From CAKZRD01 sp964549155 (GTDB lineage: Archaea > Nanobdellota > Nanobdellia > Pacearchaeales > GW2011-AR1), in the NCBI GenBank assembly GCA_964549155.1, contig CAZJUG010000015.1, positions 1-20,798 on the forward strand: DNA of 20,798 nucleotides, in the 5' to 3' direction. The notes under the pieces were generated by a model. The model was not told where the DNA came from. It saw only the letters and a list, made by a program, of their open reading frames with translations, and made no database searches. The position numbers and the translations under genes are program-made. Below are positions 12,203 through 19,521 of the stretch, in pieces. Each line of letters starts with the position of its first letter. The first letter of the stretch is position 1.

Positions 12203-14700
12203 GTCCAGAAGAAATACAAAAGCAAAAAGAAGACAATGAAAAGAGAAAGGAAGAGTTGAAAAAGAACATTCAAGCGAAAAATCTTATTGATGCAGAAATT
12301 TCTGAAGAAATGAGAAAAGCATACATAGATTATTCTATGTCTGTTATTGTTTCTAGAGCTTTGCCATCCGCAGAAGATGGATTAAAACCAGTTCATAGAA
12401 GAATTTTATGGGCAATGCATGAAATGGGTTTGCAACACAATAAGCAAACAAAAAAATCTGCGAGAATCGTCGGAGATGTTCTAGGTAAGTTTCACCCCCA
12501 TGGAGATACTGCAGTTTATGATGCAATGGTCAGAATGGCACAAGACTTCTCCCTAAGATATCCTCTAGTTAAAGGTCAGGGTAATTTTGGTAGTATGGAT
12601 GGAGATCCTGCAGCTGCAATGAGATATACTGAGGCTAAAATGGAAAAGATTTCTGAAGAATTGTTAGAATCTATCGATAAAAATACATGTGAAATGTTAC
12701 CAAACTTCGATAGCTCCCTAGTAGAGCCAAAGATTATGCCTGGAAAGATACCCAATTTATTGTTAAACGGAGCTTCAGGGATTGCAGTGGGTATGGCAAC
12801 AAATCTTCCCCCACACAATATTAATGATGTTTGTGACACTATTTTGCAATATGTTGAAAATCCCTCTGTAGATTTAAATGACCTAATTAAAACAATCAAG
12901 GCTCCAGATTTTCCAACAGGTGGAAGTGTTTCAGGGGATTTCTCCCAGATTTACTCTACAGGAAGAGGAAGATTGGTTATTAGAGGAAAAACAAAAATAG
13001 AAGAAAATGGTAGCAAACAGAGAATTGTTATAACTGAGATTCCTTATCAGGTGAATAAATCGTCATTAGTTGAGCAAATTGCAAATTTAGTTAGAGAGAA
13101 AAAATTACCTGATGTTTCAGATATCCGAGATGAATCTGCTAAAGGAAAGGTTAGGATTGTTATAGAATTGAGAAGAGAAGCTGAGCCTAAGTTCACATTA
13201 AATAGGTTGTATAAGTACACAAGTCTTCAAACTAATTTTGATACAGTCATGCTTGCCTTAGTAAATCACGAACCTAAGGAACTAAATATTAAACAGATTG
13301 TTGAGGTTTATGTTATTCACCGAAGAAAGATTATCAGAAAAAGTACATCTTTTGATTTAGATAAAACTGAAAAAAGATTACATATCGTTGAGGGCCTAAT
13401 TATTGCTCAAAAAAATATTGATGCAGTTGTCAAATTAATAAGAGCAGCAAGGGGAAAAATAGAAGCTGGAGAGCAATTAAAAAGTAAGTATAGTTTGACA
13501 GACAAACAAGTCGAAGCAATTCTAGAAATGAAGTTACATCAGATTACATCCCTAGAATATGAGAAACTAAATAACGAAGAGAAACAATTGAAAGATTTTA
13601 TTGAAAAATTAAACAAAATTTTGGGAGATGAAAATGAAATCTATAAGATTATCCGGAAAGAATTGAATGATCTCAAAAAAGAGTACGGGGATGAAAGAAG
13701 AACAACAATTGTTGGAAACATAAAAAACTTTGAAGAAAAAGATTTAGTCGATAAAAAAGATGTTGTTGTTACAATAACCGATAAGGGATATATTAAGAGA
13801 ATTGATTTGAAACAATATAAGGAACAAAAGAGGGGTGGAAAGGGGGTGATAGGAAGTGATTTGGCAACAGGAGATTTTGTAAAAGAACTTCTTACATGTT
13901 CCACACATGATTATATGCTTTTCTTCACTGACAAGGGAAAAGTACATTGGTTGAAAGCATTCGAAGTCCCAGAAATTGCAAAATATGGAAAGGGAAGAGC
14001 AATGATTAATCTTTTAGAATTAAAAGAAGAAAAAGTAAGCTCGGTAATTGCAGTTAAAGAATTTAACGATTACTTATTGATGGCTACAAGAAAGGGATTT
14101 GTTAAAAAAATAAAACTTTCAGAGTTTAGCAATCCTAGAAAAGGAGGAATAAAAGCAATAGACCTCGAAGGAAAAGATGATTCTCTTATCTCAGTAAGAC
14201 CACTTAAAGATAAACAAGAAGTTTTATTAGTTACAAAAGAAGGCCAGGCATGTAGATTTAACTCAGATGATGTAAGGGCTGTGGGAAGAAATGCTTTTGG
14301 AGTTACTGGAATAAAACTTGATGGAAAAGATGAGGTCGTTTCACTAGAAGTCCTTTCACTAGAAAATCCTAAGGAGTACTCCATACTGACTATAACTGAT
14401 CATGGTTATGGAAAGAGAAGTGAGATTGAAGACTATAGACTAACTGCAAGGGCTGGAAAAGGAGTAATAAACATAAAAGTAACTGATAAAACAGGGAATG
14501 TTATAACCTCCCAATCTGTCAAAGAAGATGATACTATCATTGTTTCAACATCTAAGGGAATAGTTATTAGAAGCCCTGTCAAGGACATAAGGATTATGGG
14601 GAGAGCAACACAGGGTGTGAGGATTATAAAACTTCAAGAAGGAGATTCTGTAAGTGACTTAACTAGGGTTGCAGACATGGGAGATTTAACAGAATCTTAA
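12199..14700 (+). CDS. gyrA: DNA gyrase subunit A
   Basis: An 833-aa GyrA, the DNA cleavage and wrapping subunit. An extra charged N-terminal extension of about 30 residues precedes the conserved start NLIDAEISEEMRKAYIDYSM. The active-site tyrosine is Y143 in AMRYTEA. The quinolone-resistance region reads HPHGDTAVYDAMVRM, with Thr104 at the place of E. coli Ser83 and Asp108 at Asp87. The C-terminal beta-pinwheel carries the GyrA box QKRGGKG (543-549; canonical QRRGGKG), which marks a wrapping, supercoiling gyrase and argues against topoisomerase IV. It is the last gene of the gyrB operon apart from a possibly co-transcribed membrane gene. Confidence 0.97.
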   Translation: MSPEEIQKQKEDNEKRKEELKKNIQAKNLIDAEISEEMRKAYIDYSMSVIVSRALPSAEDGLKPVHRRILWAMHEMGLQHNKQTKKSARIVGDVLGKFHPHGDTAVYDAMVRMAQDFSLRYPLVKGQGNFGSMDGDPAAAMRYTEAKMEKISEELLESIDKNTCEMLPNFDSSLVEPKIMPGKIPNLLLNGASGIAVGMATNLPPHNINDVCDTILQYVENPSVDLNDLIKTIKAPDFPTGGSVSGDFSQIYSTGRGRLVIRGKTKIEENGSKQRIVITEIPYQVNKSSLVEQIANLVREKKLPDVSDIRDESAKGKVRIVIELRREAEPKFTLNRLYKYTSLQTNFDTVMLALVNHEPKELNIKQIVEVYVIHRRKIIRKSTSFDLDKTEKRLHIVEGLIIAQKNIDAVVKLIRAARGKIEAGEQLKSKYSLTDKQVEAILEMKLHQITSLEYEKLNNEEKQLKDFIEKLNKILGDENEIYKIIRKELNDLKKEYGDERRTTIVGNIKNFEEKDLVDKKDVVVTITDKGYIKRIDLKQYKEQKRGGKGVIGSDLATGDFVKELLTCSTHDYMLFFTDKGKVHWLKAFEVPEIAKYGKGRAMINLLELKEEKVSSVIAVKEFNDYLLMATRKGFVKKIKLSEFSNPRKGGIKAIDLEGKDDSLISVRPLKDKQEVLLVTKEGQACRFNSDDVRAVGRNAFGVTGIKLDGKDEVVSLEVLSLENPKEYSILTITDHGYGKRSEIEDYRLTARAGKGVINIKVTDKTGNVITSQSVKEDDTIIVSTSKGIVIRSPVKDIRIMGRATQGVRIIKLQEGDSVSDLTRVADMGDLTES

Positions 14701-14711
14701 AATGTACAAGA

Positions 14712-14722
14712 ATATTTTATAC
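14712..14722 (+). promoter_or_regulatory. Possible TATA box before the 67-aa gene
   Basis: ATATTTTATAC lies about 26 bp before the ATG at 14744, so the gene may have its own promoter besides read-through from gyrA. A leaderless start would remove the GGGAGG at 14731-14736. Confidence 0.35.
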
Positions 14723-14730
14723 TAAACAGA

Positions 14731-14737
14731 TGGGAGG
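14731..14737 (+). promoter_or_regulatory. Strong Shine-Dalgarno of the 67-aa gene
   Basis: GGGAGGT lies 6 bp before the ATG at 14744. It is one of the few strong ribosome-binding sites in a region of mostly leaderless genes and supports translation from a longer gyrA-derived mRNA. Confidence 0.6.
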
Positions 14738-14743
14738 TAAAAA

Positions 14744-14947
14744 ATGATTTCATTCATGAGCGGGATTTTAGGAAATATCCTCTGGGTCGTTTCAATAATC
14801 TGTATCATTTGGATAATCTACGATGTACTTGCTAGGAATAGAAGACTTTCTATGCTAATGAAGTTAGTTTGGATTGTGCTTGCATTAGTATTTACTCAAT
14901 ATAGCATTTTAATTGCAATAATCTATTGTTTAGTATATAGGAGATAA
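14744..14947 (+). CDS. Small PLDc_N-like membrane protein, 67 aa
   Basis: Two hydrophobic helices (about 7-26 and 40-63) separated by a basic turn LARNRRLSMLMK. The arrangement IIYDVLARNRRLS..KLVWIVLALVFTQYSILIAIIYCLVYRR resembles the phospholipase D nuclease N-terminal domain (PLDc_N), a two-helix membrane module also found alone. No nuclease domain is present. It follows gyrA by 43 bp with a strong Shine-Dalgarno. Its role is unknown. Confidence 0.72.
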   Translation: MISFMSGILGNILWVVSIICIIWIIYDVLARNRRLSMLMKLVWIVLALVFTQYSILIAIIYCLVYRR

Positions 14948-14948
14948 C

Positions 14949-15083
14949 TTAGAAAAGTTTAATTTGTTTTTGTTTTTTCTCTTCTTCTTTTTTGAATTCT
15001 TTTTCTTCTTTTTTTCTTTTTTCGTTTATTTGTTGCTTTTCTAACTTATTTAATTTCTTAAACTCTACTTTATATTGTTTCAT
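14949..15083 (-). CDS. Lys/Glu-rich small protein, 44 aa
   Basis: Reading from the ATG at 15083, the product starts MKQYKVEFKKLNKLEKQQ and continues as an almost pure Lys/Glu/Gln helix, ending QIKLF. It is followed by TAA one base from the stop of the convergent 67-aa gene. The TATA box TTTATAAA at 15105-15112 sits at exactly the leaderless spacing used by other genes here, which makes a real gene likely despite the short length and low complexity. No function can be assigned; a nucleic-acid- or ribosome-binding helix is possible. Confidence 0.5.
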   Translation of the reverse strand: MKQYKVEFKKLNKLEKQQINEKRKKEEKEFKKEEEKKQKQIKLF

Positions 15084-15104
15084 AAACACTCGGAACAATC
15101 TTTT

Positions 15105-15112
15105 TTTATAAA
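15105..15112 (-). promoter_or_regulatory. TATA box of the 44-aa gene
   Basis: TTTATAAA (palindromic) is centred about 25 bp before the ATG at 15083, in the gap after the ABCE1 stop. Confidence 0.5.
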
Positions 15113-15138
15113 CTTAATGTACCACTAAAAGATGAACT

Positions 15139-16869
15139 CTAGAAAATAGCCCAATTTCCCTTTCTTTTCTGTTCTCTATCAAGAACAGAATCTTTCTTAT
15201 TTATTCTAGGTCTTCCAGAATCCTTATCCTTCCTTAAGGTTATATCTAAACTTTTCAATAATTCAGAAATCCCCTTTTCAAATGAGAAAATCTCAGAACT
15301 CTTCCCGAGCTTGCCTGCTTCTCCAGAAAAAACCAAAATTGAATCTGCCAAATAGGAAATCAGGAGCAAATCATGATCTACGACAAAACAAATCTTTTCT
15401 TTTTCCATCATAAAATCCTTGATAGTCTTTGCTAAAGAAATTCTTTCTTCCACATCCAAATAAGCTGAAGGTTCATCAATAAGATAGATATCTGCCTCTT
15501 TTGCTAAACACCTAGCTATAGAAAGTCTTTGTAATTCCCCTCCAGAGAGAGTTTTTATTCTTTTTTGATAAATGTCCTCAAGATGAAATTCCGAAGAAAT
15601 ACTTTTTCCAATCTTCTCTTTTATTATTATATCCCTAACAATATCCTCAGAATCTGAAGGAAGATATTGAGGTTTATATGAAATTTTCAAATCTAAGTTT
15701 ATCTTAGTTTTTTTACCATTGATTTCTACTTCCTCAAGCCCAGCAAGACACTTCACAAAAGTTGTTTTACCAGTTCCATTTTTTCCCAAAATCCCATAAA
15801 CATGATTTGAATGAATCTCTCCTTCCCCCACTTCCAATCTAAAATCTTGTGAAAACACCTTGCTGAACGAAGGCCAAGAACCTATTTTATATCCTGCATT
15901 GGGAGGATTTTTTGTAAAATTAAACGAAAGTTTTTTGTCCCTTATCCTTAAGTTTTCTTCCTTTAGAAATCCATCCAGATAAGAGTTAATTCCATTTGCA
16001 CTACTTTTCAAGCCAGAGACAAGTCCAAAACATCCCTGTTGGCCATAAAAAATATTTAGATATTCTGTTAGATAATCTAAAATTATCAAATCGTGTTCTA
16101 CAACAATCGTTGTTTTACCCTGTGCAATTTCCTTTATGAATTCCGAAACCCTTAATCTTTCCTCAATGTCTAAATATGCAAGAGGTTCATCAAAAAAGTA
16201 TATATCTGCTTCCTTCAAACAAGTTGTAATAATAGCAATCTTCTGTAATTCCCCTCCAGAAAGTTTATCAAGATTCTTTTCGAGAAGATGGGAGATATTG
16301 AGTTTTTTAGTCATCCTAATAATATCTTCTTCTTTTGCTCTCTGATTAAGCAAGTCTTTTACTTTTATATTTGTCGCTAAAAAACTAAGATTCTGAGGTT
16401 TATAGGCCACAGTCTTTTTTTCTATCTCCTTAAAATAGACCATGAGTTCATGTCCTTTGAAAAAATTCTTTATCTCTTCTTTAGTTGCATTTTCCTTTCC
16501 CAAATTTAGTGGTTCTTTCCCACAAAGTAATTTTACTGCAGTAGATTTTCCGATTCCATTTCTCCCTAACAAACCTAAAACAGAATCTTTCCTCGGAATT
16601 GGTAATCCATATAATGCAAATCCATTTTCTCCAAATCTGTGTACCAAAGAATCATCTTTTATTTCAGGAAGGTTAATAATTTGGATTGCTCCAAATGGAC
16701 ATCTCTTTGGACAAATTCCACAACCCACACAAGTAGATTCATCTATCTTTGCCTTTGATTCGATAGTTATACACTCTATACCCTTTTTATTTACTGGACA
16801 GCATTTAAGGCAATCATGATTACACATTGCTGGCTTACATTTTTCCTTATCTATAATAGCAATTCTCAT
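15139..16869 (-). CDS. rli1: Ribosome recycling ATPase ABCE1 (Rli1)
   Basis: A 576-aa ABCE1, the soluble twin-ATPase that splits ribosomes after termination in archaea and eukaryotes. The N-terminal domain binds two 4Fe-4S clusters: C11, C16, C20 and C24 followed by Pro, and C47, C50, C53 and C57 followed by Pro. The first nucleotide-binding domain has Walker A GRNGIGKS (102-109) and signature LSGGELQ. The second has Walker A GKNGTGKT (near 362-369) and signature LSGGELQ, and both have DEP Walker B motifs (FFDEPLAYLD, LIDEPSAYLD). All key parts are present and length is close to the usual 590-600. A TTTTAAAT-type box lies about 25 bp upstream. Its Fe-S clusters would depend on a system such as the Isc operon nearby. 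Confidence 0.97.
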   Translation of the reverse strand: MRIAIIDKEKCKPAMCNHDCLKCCPVNKKGIECITIESKAKIDESTCVGCGICPKRCPFGAIQIINLPEIKDDSLVHRFGENGFALYGLPIPRKDSVLGLLGRNGIGKSTAVKLLCGKEPLNLGKENATKEEIKNFFKGHELMVYFKEIEKKTVAYKPQNLSFLATNIKVKDLLNQRAKEEDIIRMTKKLNISHLLEKNLDKLSGGELQKIAIITTCLKEADIYFFDEPLAYLDIEERLRVSEFIKEIAQGKTTIVVEHDLIILDYLTEYLNIFYGQQGCFGLVSGLKSSANGINSYLDGFLKEENLRIRDKKLSFNFTKNPPNAGYKIGSWPSFSKVFSQDFRLEVGEGEIHSNHVYGILGKNGTGKTTFVKCLAGLEEVEINGKKTKINLDLKISYKPQYLPSDSEDIVRDIIIKEKIGKSISSEFHLEDIYQKRIKTLSGGELQRLSIARCLAKEADIYLIDEPSAYLDVEERISLAKTIKDFMMEKEKICFVVDHDLLLISYLADSILVFSGEAGKLGKSSEIFSFEKGISELLKSLDITLRKDKDSGRPRINKKDSVLDREQKRKGNWAIF

Positions 16870-16891
16870 ATTTTCTAGAAGAATAAGTGTG

Positions 16892-16899
16892 TTTTAAAT
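16892..16899 (-). promoter_or_regulatory. TATA box of ABCE1
   Basis: Minus-strand ATTTAAAA lies about 25 bp before the ATG at 16869, in the 36-bp gap after the zinc-ribbon gene, so ABCE1 can be transcribed on its own. Confidence 0.5.
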
Positions 16900-16905
16900 G
16901 TTTCT

Positions 16906-17109
16906 TCACTCTCTTTTCTTTCCACACTCTGGACAGAACTTTTCTCCACCTTCAAGACAGAAACCGCATTCACATTTAAGAGTCGGTTTAGTATCATCTA
17001 TAACTGTACTATAACCAGACCTACCCGACAAAATCTTACCTAATATATCTTTAATTTTGTCTTTATCTTCCCCATCTTTTTGGTATTTCCTTAAATCTAT
17101 CCCATCCAT
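16906..17109 (-). CDS. Small zinc-ribbon protein, 67 aa
   Basis: A charged N-terminal helix (MDGIDLRKYQKDGEDKDKIK) is followed by a short linker and a C-terminal zinc ribbon with C48/C51 and C59/C62 (CGFC..CPEC), plus an extra C46. The form resembles the generic zinc-ribbon domains of archaeal small proteins; the partner is unknown. TTTTAAAA lies 26 bp upstream. It precedes ABCE1 on the same strand but is separated by that gene's promoter. Confidence 0.75.
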   Translation of the reverse strand: MDGIDLRKYQKDGEDKDKIKDILGKILSGRSGYSTVIDDTKPTLKCECGFCLEGGEKFCPECGKKRE

Positions 17110-17131
17110 AGATTTTTTTAGATAGGTGCTT

Positions 17132-17139
17132 TTTTAAAA
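17132..17139 (-). promoter_or_regulatory. TATA box of the zinc-ribbon gene
   Basis: TTTTAAAA is centred about 26 bp before the ATG at 17109. Confidence 0.5.
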
Positions 17140-17177
17140 TTAACTATTTATACTGAAAAAGCAGGGAGATTAGTTAA

Positions 17178-17186
17178 ATTTAAATA
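17178..17186 (+). promoter_or_regulatory. TATA box of the small membrane-protein pair
   Basis: ATTTAAATA is centred about 28 bp before the ATG at 17211. It is divergent from the zinc-ribbon promoter in the same 101-bp region. Confidence 0.5.
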
Positions 17187-17210
17187 GATCTTTGTGATAA
17201 ACTAATTAAG

Positions 17211-17459
17211 ATGGTGATGGAAGTTTTACAATATGTTTCTATACTAATTGAAATAGTTGTCGCAATACTTGGAATTATTATGATTTATAAGAAAAGAACA
17301 ATTGGCTGGTTTTTCCTTGTTACATTCGGAATTTATGTTGTTTATGATTTTGCAAAGTTGACTGGAATGAATATAAATTCAGATGTTCTTTATGTCTCTT
17401 TCTTTATCGCAACATTATCTGCGATGATGCTAGCTTGGAGGATTTATAAGAAAAAATGA
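17211..17459 (+). CDS. Small membrane protein, 82 aa
   Basis: Not recognised. Three hydrophobic helices (about 6-26, 31-48 and 59-76) are separated by the basic turn YKKRT and a short polar loop, ending in RIYKKK. The next gene overlaps it by 4 bp (ATGA) and has the same layout, including a YDxxxxL segment after helix 2. The pair may therefore be distant paralogues forming one complex. The function is unknown. Confidence 0.7.
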   Translation: MVMEVLQYVSILIEIVVAILGIIMIYKKRTIGWFFLVTFGIYVVYDFAKLTGMNINSDVLYVSFFIATLSAMMLAWRIYKKK

Positions 17460-17683
17460 TAGCTTTGATTGGTTTAACCCTCATAATTCTTGCATGGATT
17501 ATCCAATTTATACTAATGGATAAGAAAAAGAAAATTTCAATTTCGTTTGTAATCATTTATTCTATTGGAGTTGCTTTTTTAGTCTATGATAGTTTTTCTT
17601 CTAGACTAACTAGCTCAGCAATAACTAATTTAATCAGTTTGATAGTTTCATTAGCTGTTTTGGTAAAAATGAAATTCTATTAA
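17456..17683 (+). CDS. Small membrane protein, 75 aa
   Basis: Not recognised. Three hydrophobic helices (about 2-19, 26-44 and 54-71) surround a Lys-rich turn MDKKKKIS and the segment LVYDSFSSRL, ending KMKFY. Its ATG overlaps the previous stop (ATGA), so translation is coupled. The topology mirrors the upstream 82-aa protein. Confidence 0.68.
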   Translation: MIALIGLTLIILAWIIQFILMDKKKKISISFVIIYSIGVAFLVYDSFSSRLTSSAITNLISLIVSLAVLVKMKFY

Positions 17684-17691
17684 TCAACAGA

Positions 17692-17699
17692 TATAAAAA
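17692..17699 (+). promoter_or_regulatory. TATA box of rnp3
   Basis: TATAAAAA lies 29 bp before the ATG at 17721; a leaderless or near-leaderless start is expected. Confidence 0.55.
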
Positions 17700-17720
17700 G
17701 CTTAAGAGCTTTCTTTTTTT

Positions 17721-18281
17721 ATGGCAAGCGATATAAATTTTATTAAGACTGAAGATTCTCTCTTATTCGAAAAGATTAAATCAAAAAAAGACATTTCATC
17801 TGAAGATGATTTCGAGGGCTATTTTATTGATGCGGATGAAAAAGAGATTAGAAAAATTACAGAATCTCTAAAAAATACAAAAAGAAAGCAAATTGCAATT
17901 CTTGCCAGAGATGAAACATTTAACCGGAGAGTTATAGAAACCTTGAAGTTTGACTATTTGGTTTCACCGGAGATTAATTTTGGAAAAGATAGCTTAAAGC
18001 AGAGAAGTTCTGGATTGAACCATGTTCTAGTCAAGGAAGCTGCAAAGAAGAATATTGCAATTCTGGTCTCTTTAGACAATCTTATGAAATTTGAAAAAAA
18101 GGAGAAAGCAGTTTTAATTGCTAGAATTATTCAAAATGTAGTCCTCTGCAGAAAGACTAATTGTTCAATCAAAATAGCTAGTTTCTCAGATAAATTCAGT
18201 TTGTCCAAACTAGAAAGAGAAAGGATTGCTTTTTCCTTCGGGATGTCATCCCAGCAGGTTAAGAATTCTTGTAGCTTTTGA
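17721..18281 (+). CDS. rnp3: Ribonuclease P protein component 3 (p30/Rpp30)
   Basis: A 186-aa archaeal RNase P p30, which pairs with Pop5 on the catalytic RNA for tRNA 5' maturation. The family segment DYLVSPE followed by the conserved RSSGLNHVLVKEAAKKNIAI and VSLDNLM is clear near residues 78-121. The helix AVLIARIIQNVVLCRKTNCSIKIASFS and the C-terminal region ending in GMS follow. The usual length is about 210-240, so this TIM-barrel-like fold is somewhat short, mainly at the N-terminus. The start at 17721 is set by the TATA box. It seems monocistronic, since the next gene has its own promoter. Confidence 0.85.
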   Translation: MASDINFIKTEDSLLFEKIKSKKDISSEDDFEGYFIDADEKEIRKITESLKNTKRKQIAILARDETFNRRVIETLKFDYLVSPEINFGKDSLKQRSSGLNHVLVKEAAKKNIAILVSLDNLMKFEKKEKAVLIARIIQNVVLCRKTNCSIKIASFSDKFSLSKLERERIAFSFGMSSQQVKNSCSF

Positions 18282-18286
18282 AAAGG

Positions 18287-18296
18287 TTTAAATATA
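18287..18296 (+). promoter_or_regulatory. TATA box of the 165-aa gene
   Basis: TTTAAATATA lies about 25 bp before the ATG at 18316, just after the rnp3 stop. Confidence 0.55.
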
Positions 18297-18315
18297 CTAA
18301 TTTTCTCTAATTATT

Positions 18316-18813
18316 ATGGCTGAAAAAGATAATGTCTTCGAACAAGACTTTAAACAAAAGGGGTTTTTCAACTATGTAGAATTATACAACTTTTGTTTTA
18401 ACTGGTTTAAAGAACACAGATATAAAATACTTGAAGATTCATATACTGAAAAATTACAAGGCAATGGAAAAGAAATTCTAATAAAATGGACTGCCCTCAA
18501 AAAGGTTTCAGACTATTTTAAAGAAGAAATAAAGATAAGCTGGCACATTCTAGGGCTAACTGATGCAGAGGTTATGGTCGGAGACAAAAAGGAGAAGACC
18601 AACAAAGGAGAAGTTAAAATAAAAATTGCCGCAGATTTAATAAGAGACTATGAAGAAAATTGGGACAAGACAGCATTTTATAAGTTTATCCGAGGGATTT
18701 ATGATAAATACATAATAAGGAACACAAAAGATTTATATGAAGATAGACTAGCAGATGCTGCTAGAGAATTCTATAACGATGCAAAAGCATTTCTTAATTT
18801 AGCCGTGGTTTAA
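18316..18813 (+). CDS. Conserved DPANN-type hypothetical protein, 165 aa
   Basis: No assigned function. A soluble, highly charged protein rich in Lys, Asp and aromatic residues. Its N-terminal segment (GFFNYVELYNFCFNWFKEHRYKILEDSY) looks helical. It is followed by probable beta strands with alternating polarity (KEILIKWTALKKVSDYFKEEIKISWHI, AEVMV, GEVKIKIAADLI) and C-terminal helices ending in FYNDAKAFLNLAVV. I recall similar proteins in Nanoarchaeota/Woesearchaeota genomes, though this could not be searched. Its stop overlaps the convergent iscU by 15 bp. Confidence 0.72.
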   Translation: MAEKDNVFEQDFKQKGFFNYVELYNFCFNWFKEHRYKILEDSYTEKLQGNGKEILIKWTALKKVSDYFKEEIKISWHILGLTDAEVMVGDKKEKTNKGEVKIKIAADLIRDYEENWDKTAFYKFIRGIYDKYIIRNTKDLYEDRLADAAREFYNDAKAFLNLAVV

Positions 18814-19194
18814 ACTTTCCCAATCCCCTATCGCTTTTCTTAAGCAATCTGCAGCAAGATTTGAACAATGCATTTTTATCGGTGGTAAACCCTTCAAAGA
18901 TTTTGCAACATCTTTATTAGTTAATTTTTTCGCCTGCTCCAAAGTTTTTCCTTTTGCTAATTCAGTAATCATGCTTGATGTAGCAATCGCAGCTGCACAA
19001 CCCATTGTTTGAAATTTTATATCTGTGATTATATCTTCTCCTTTTTTATTCTTAGAAATCTTAAGATAAATCTTCATCACATCTCCACAAATTGGATTTC
19101 CAAATGTTCCAACTGCATCGGGGTTTTTCATTTCCCCCATATTCCTAGGTCTTGTGAAGTGTTCAAATACTTCTTTCGAATAATTTGATTTCAT
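18799..19194 (-). CDS. iscU: Fe-S cluster assembly scaffold IscU
   Basis: A 131-aa IscU/NifU-N scaffold on which 2Fe-2S and 4Fe-4S clusters are built from sulfur supplied by IscS. The three ligand cysteines are C36 (GNPICGD, with D38), C66 (TMGCAAA) and C110 in LPPIKMHCS, which matches the IscS/HscA-type LPPVKxHCS motif. There is an extra C117. Its length is normal for the family. It is the last gene of the Isc operon: its ATG shares one base with the stop of the DUF1858 gene. It overlaps the convergent 165-aa gene at the 3' end by 15 bp. Confidence 0.96.
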   Translation of the reverse strand: MKSNYSKEVFEHFTRPRNMGEMKNPDAVGTFGNPICGDVMKIYLKISKNKKGEDIITDIKFQTMGCAAAIATSSMITELAKGKTLEQAKKLTNKDVAKSLKGLPPIKMHCSNLAADCLRKAIGDWESLNHG

Positions 19195-19394
19195 TATTTA
19201 TTCAACTCCCTCAATAACTCTTTGACATTCACTCCATGAACTTTTGCTCCCTGCTCGACAGTTTCCATCATAGCCATTGGGCAACATCCGCAGAACATTT
19301 GTCTTTCTGCTAGAATTCTTCCAGCCTTAGGATTGATAGAAATTGCTTCCCCGAAGGTTGTCTTTCCAGTTATTTTTCCTTTTTTACTCTTCAT
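19194..19394 (-). CDS. DUF1858 redox-disulfide domain protein
   Basis: 66 aa. Matches the DUF1858/hybrid-cluster-associated disulfide domain: TFGEAISINPKAGRILAERQ, the cysteine motif FCGCCP (C35, C37, C38) and TVEQGAKVHGVNVKELLRELN. The usual motif is CxGCP, so one extra Cys is present. The start at 19394 is chosen because the region upstream is better explained by the acidic 45-aa ORF in another frame, whose stop overlaps this ATG by 11 bp. An in-frame ATG at 19484 would add 30 basic residues of poor quality. Placed between iscS and iscU, it probably carries sulfur or electrons for cluster assembly (inference). Confidence 0.82.
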   Translation of the reverse strand: MKSKKGKITGKTTFGEAISINPKAGRILAERQMFCGCCPMAMMETVEQGAKVHGVNVKELLRELNK

Positions 19395-19521
19395 CCTTAG
19401 AATCTGCTTCATTGAAATATTCGTCTTCCACTTTCTCAAGACTGAGTCCTTCTTCCTCAAGCTCTTCTTCACATTGTGCTTCATTTTTCATGTCGCAATT
19501 AAATTTTTTATAAGCCTTCAT
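19384..19521 (-). CDS. Acidic small protein, 45 aa, in the Isc operon
   Basis: Starts MKAYKKFNCDMKNEAQCEEE and continues strongly acidic to DEYFNEADSKDEE. Support comes from GGGAGGT ending 5 bp before the ATG, a 14-bp overlap with the iscS end, an 11-bp overlap with the DUF1858 start, and codons rich in GAA/GAG. Two cysteines (C9, C17) are present. The alternative frame across the same bases is a run of Lys/Arg/Ser that looks like its shadow. No family is recognised; it may be a small Isc accessory protein. Confidence 0.6.
   Translation of the reverse strand: MKAYKKFNCDMKNEAQCEEELEEEGLSLEKVEDEYFNEADSKDEE

Noticed and set aside
12199..14700. Topoisomerase IV subunit A (ParC)
   Set aside because: A near-canonical GyrA box QKRGGKG and full pinwheel domain mark it as gyrase.
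17211..17683. SemiSWEET-type sugar transporter pair
   Set aside because: Size and three helices fit, but the PQ-loop proline motif and other SWEET residues are not visible.
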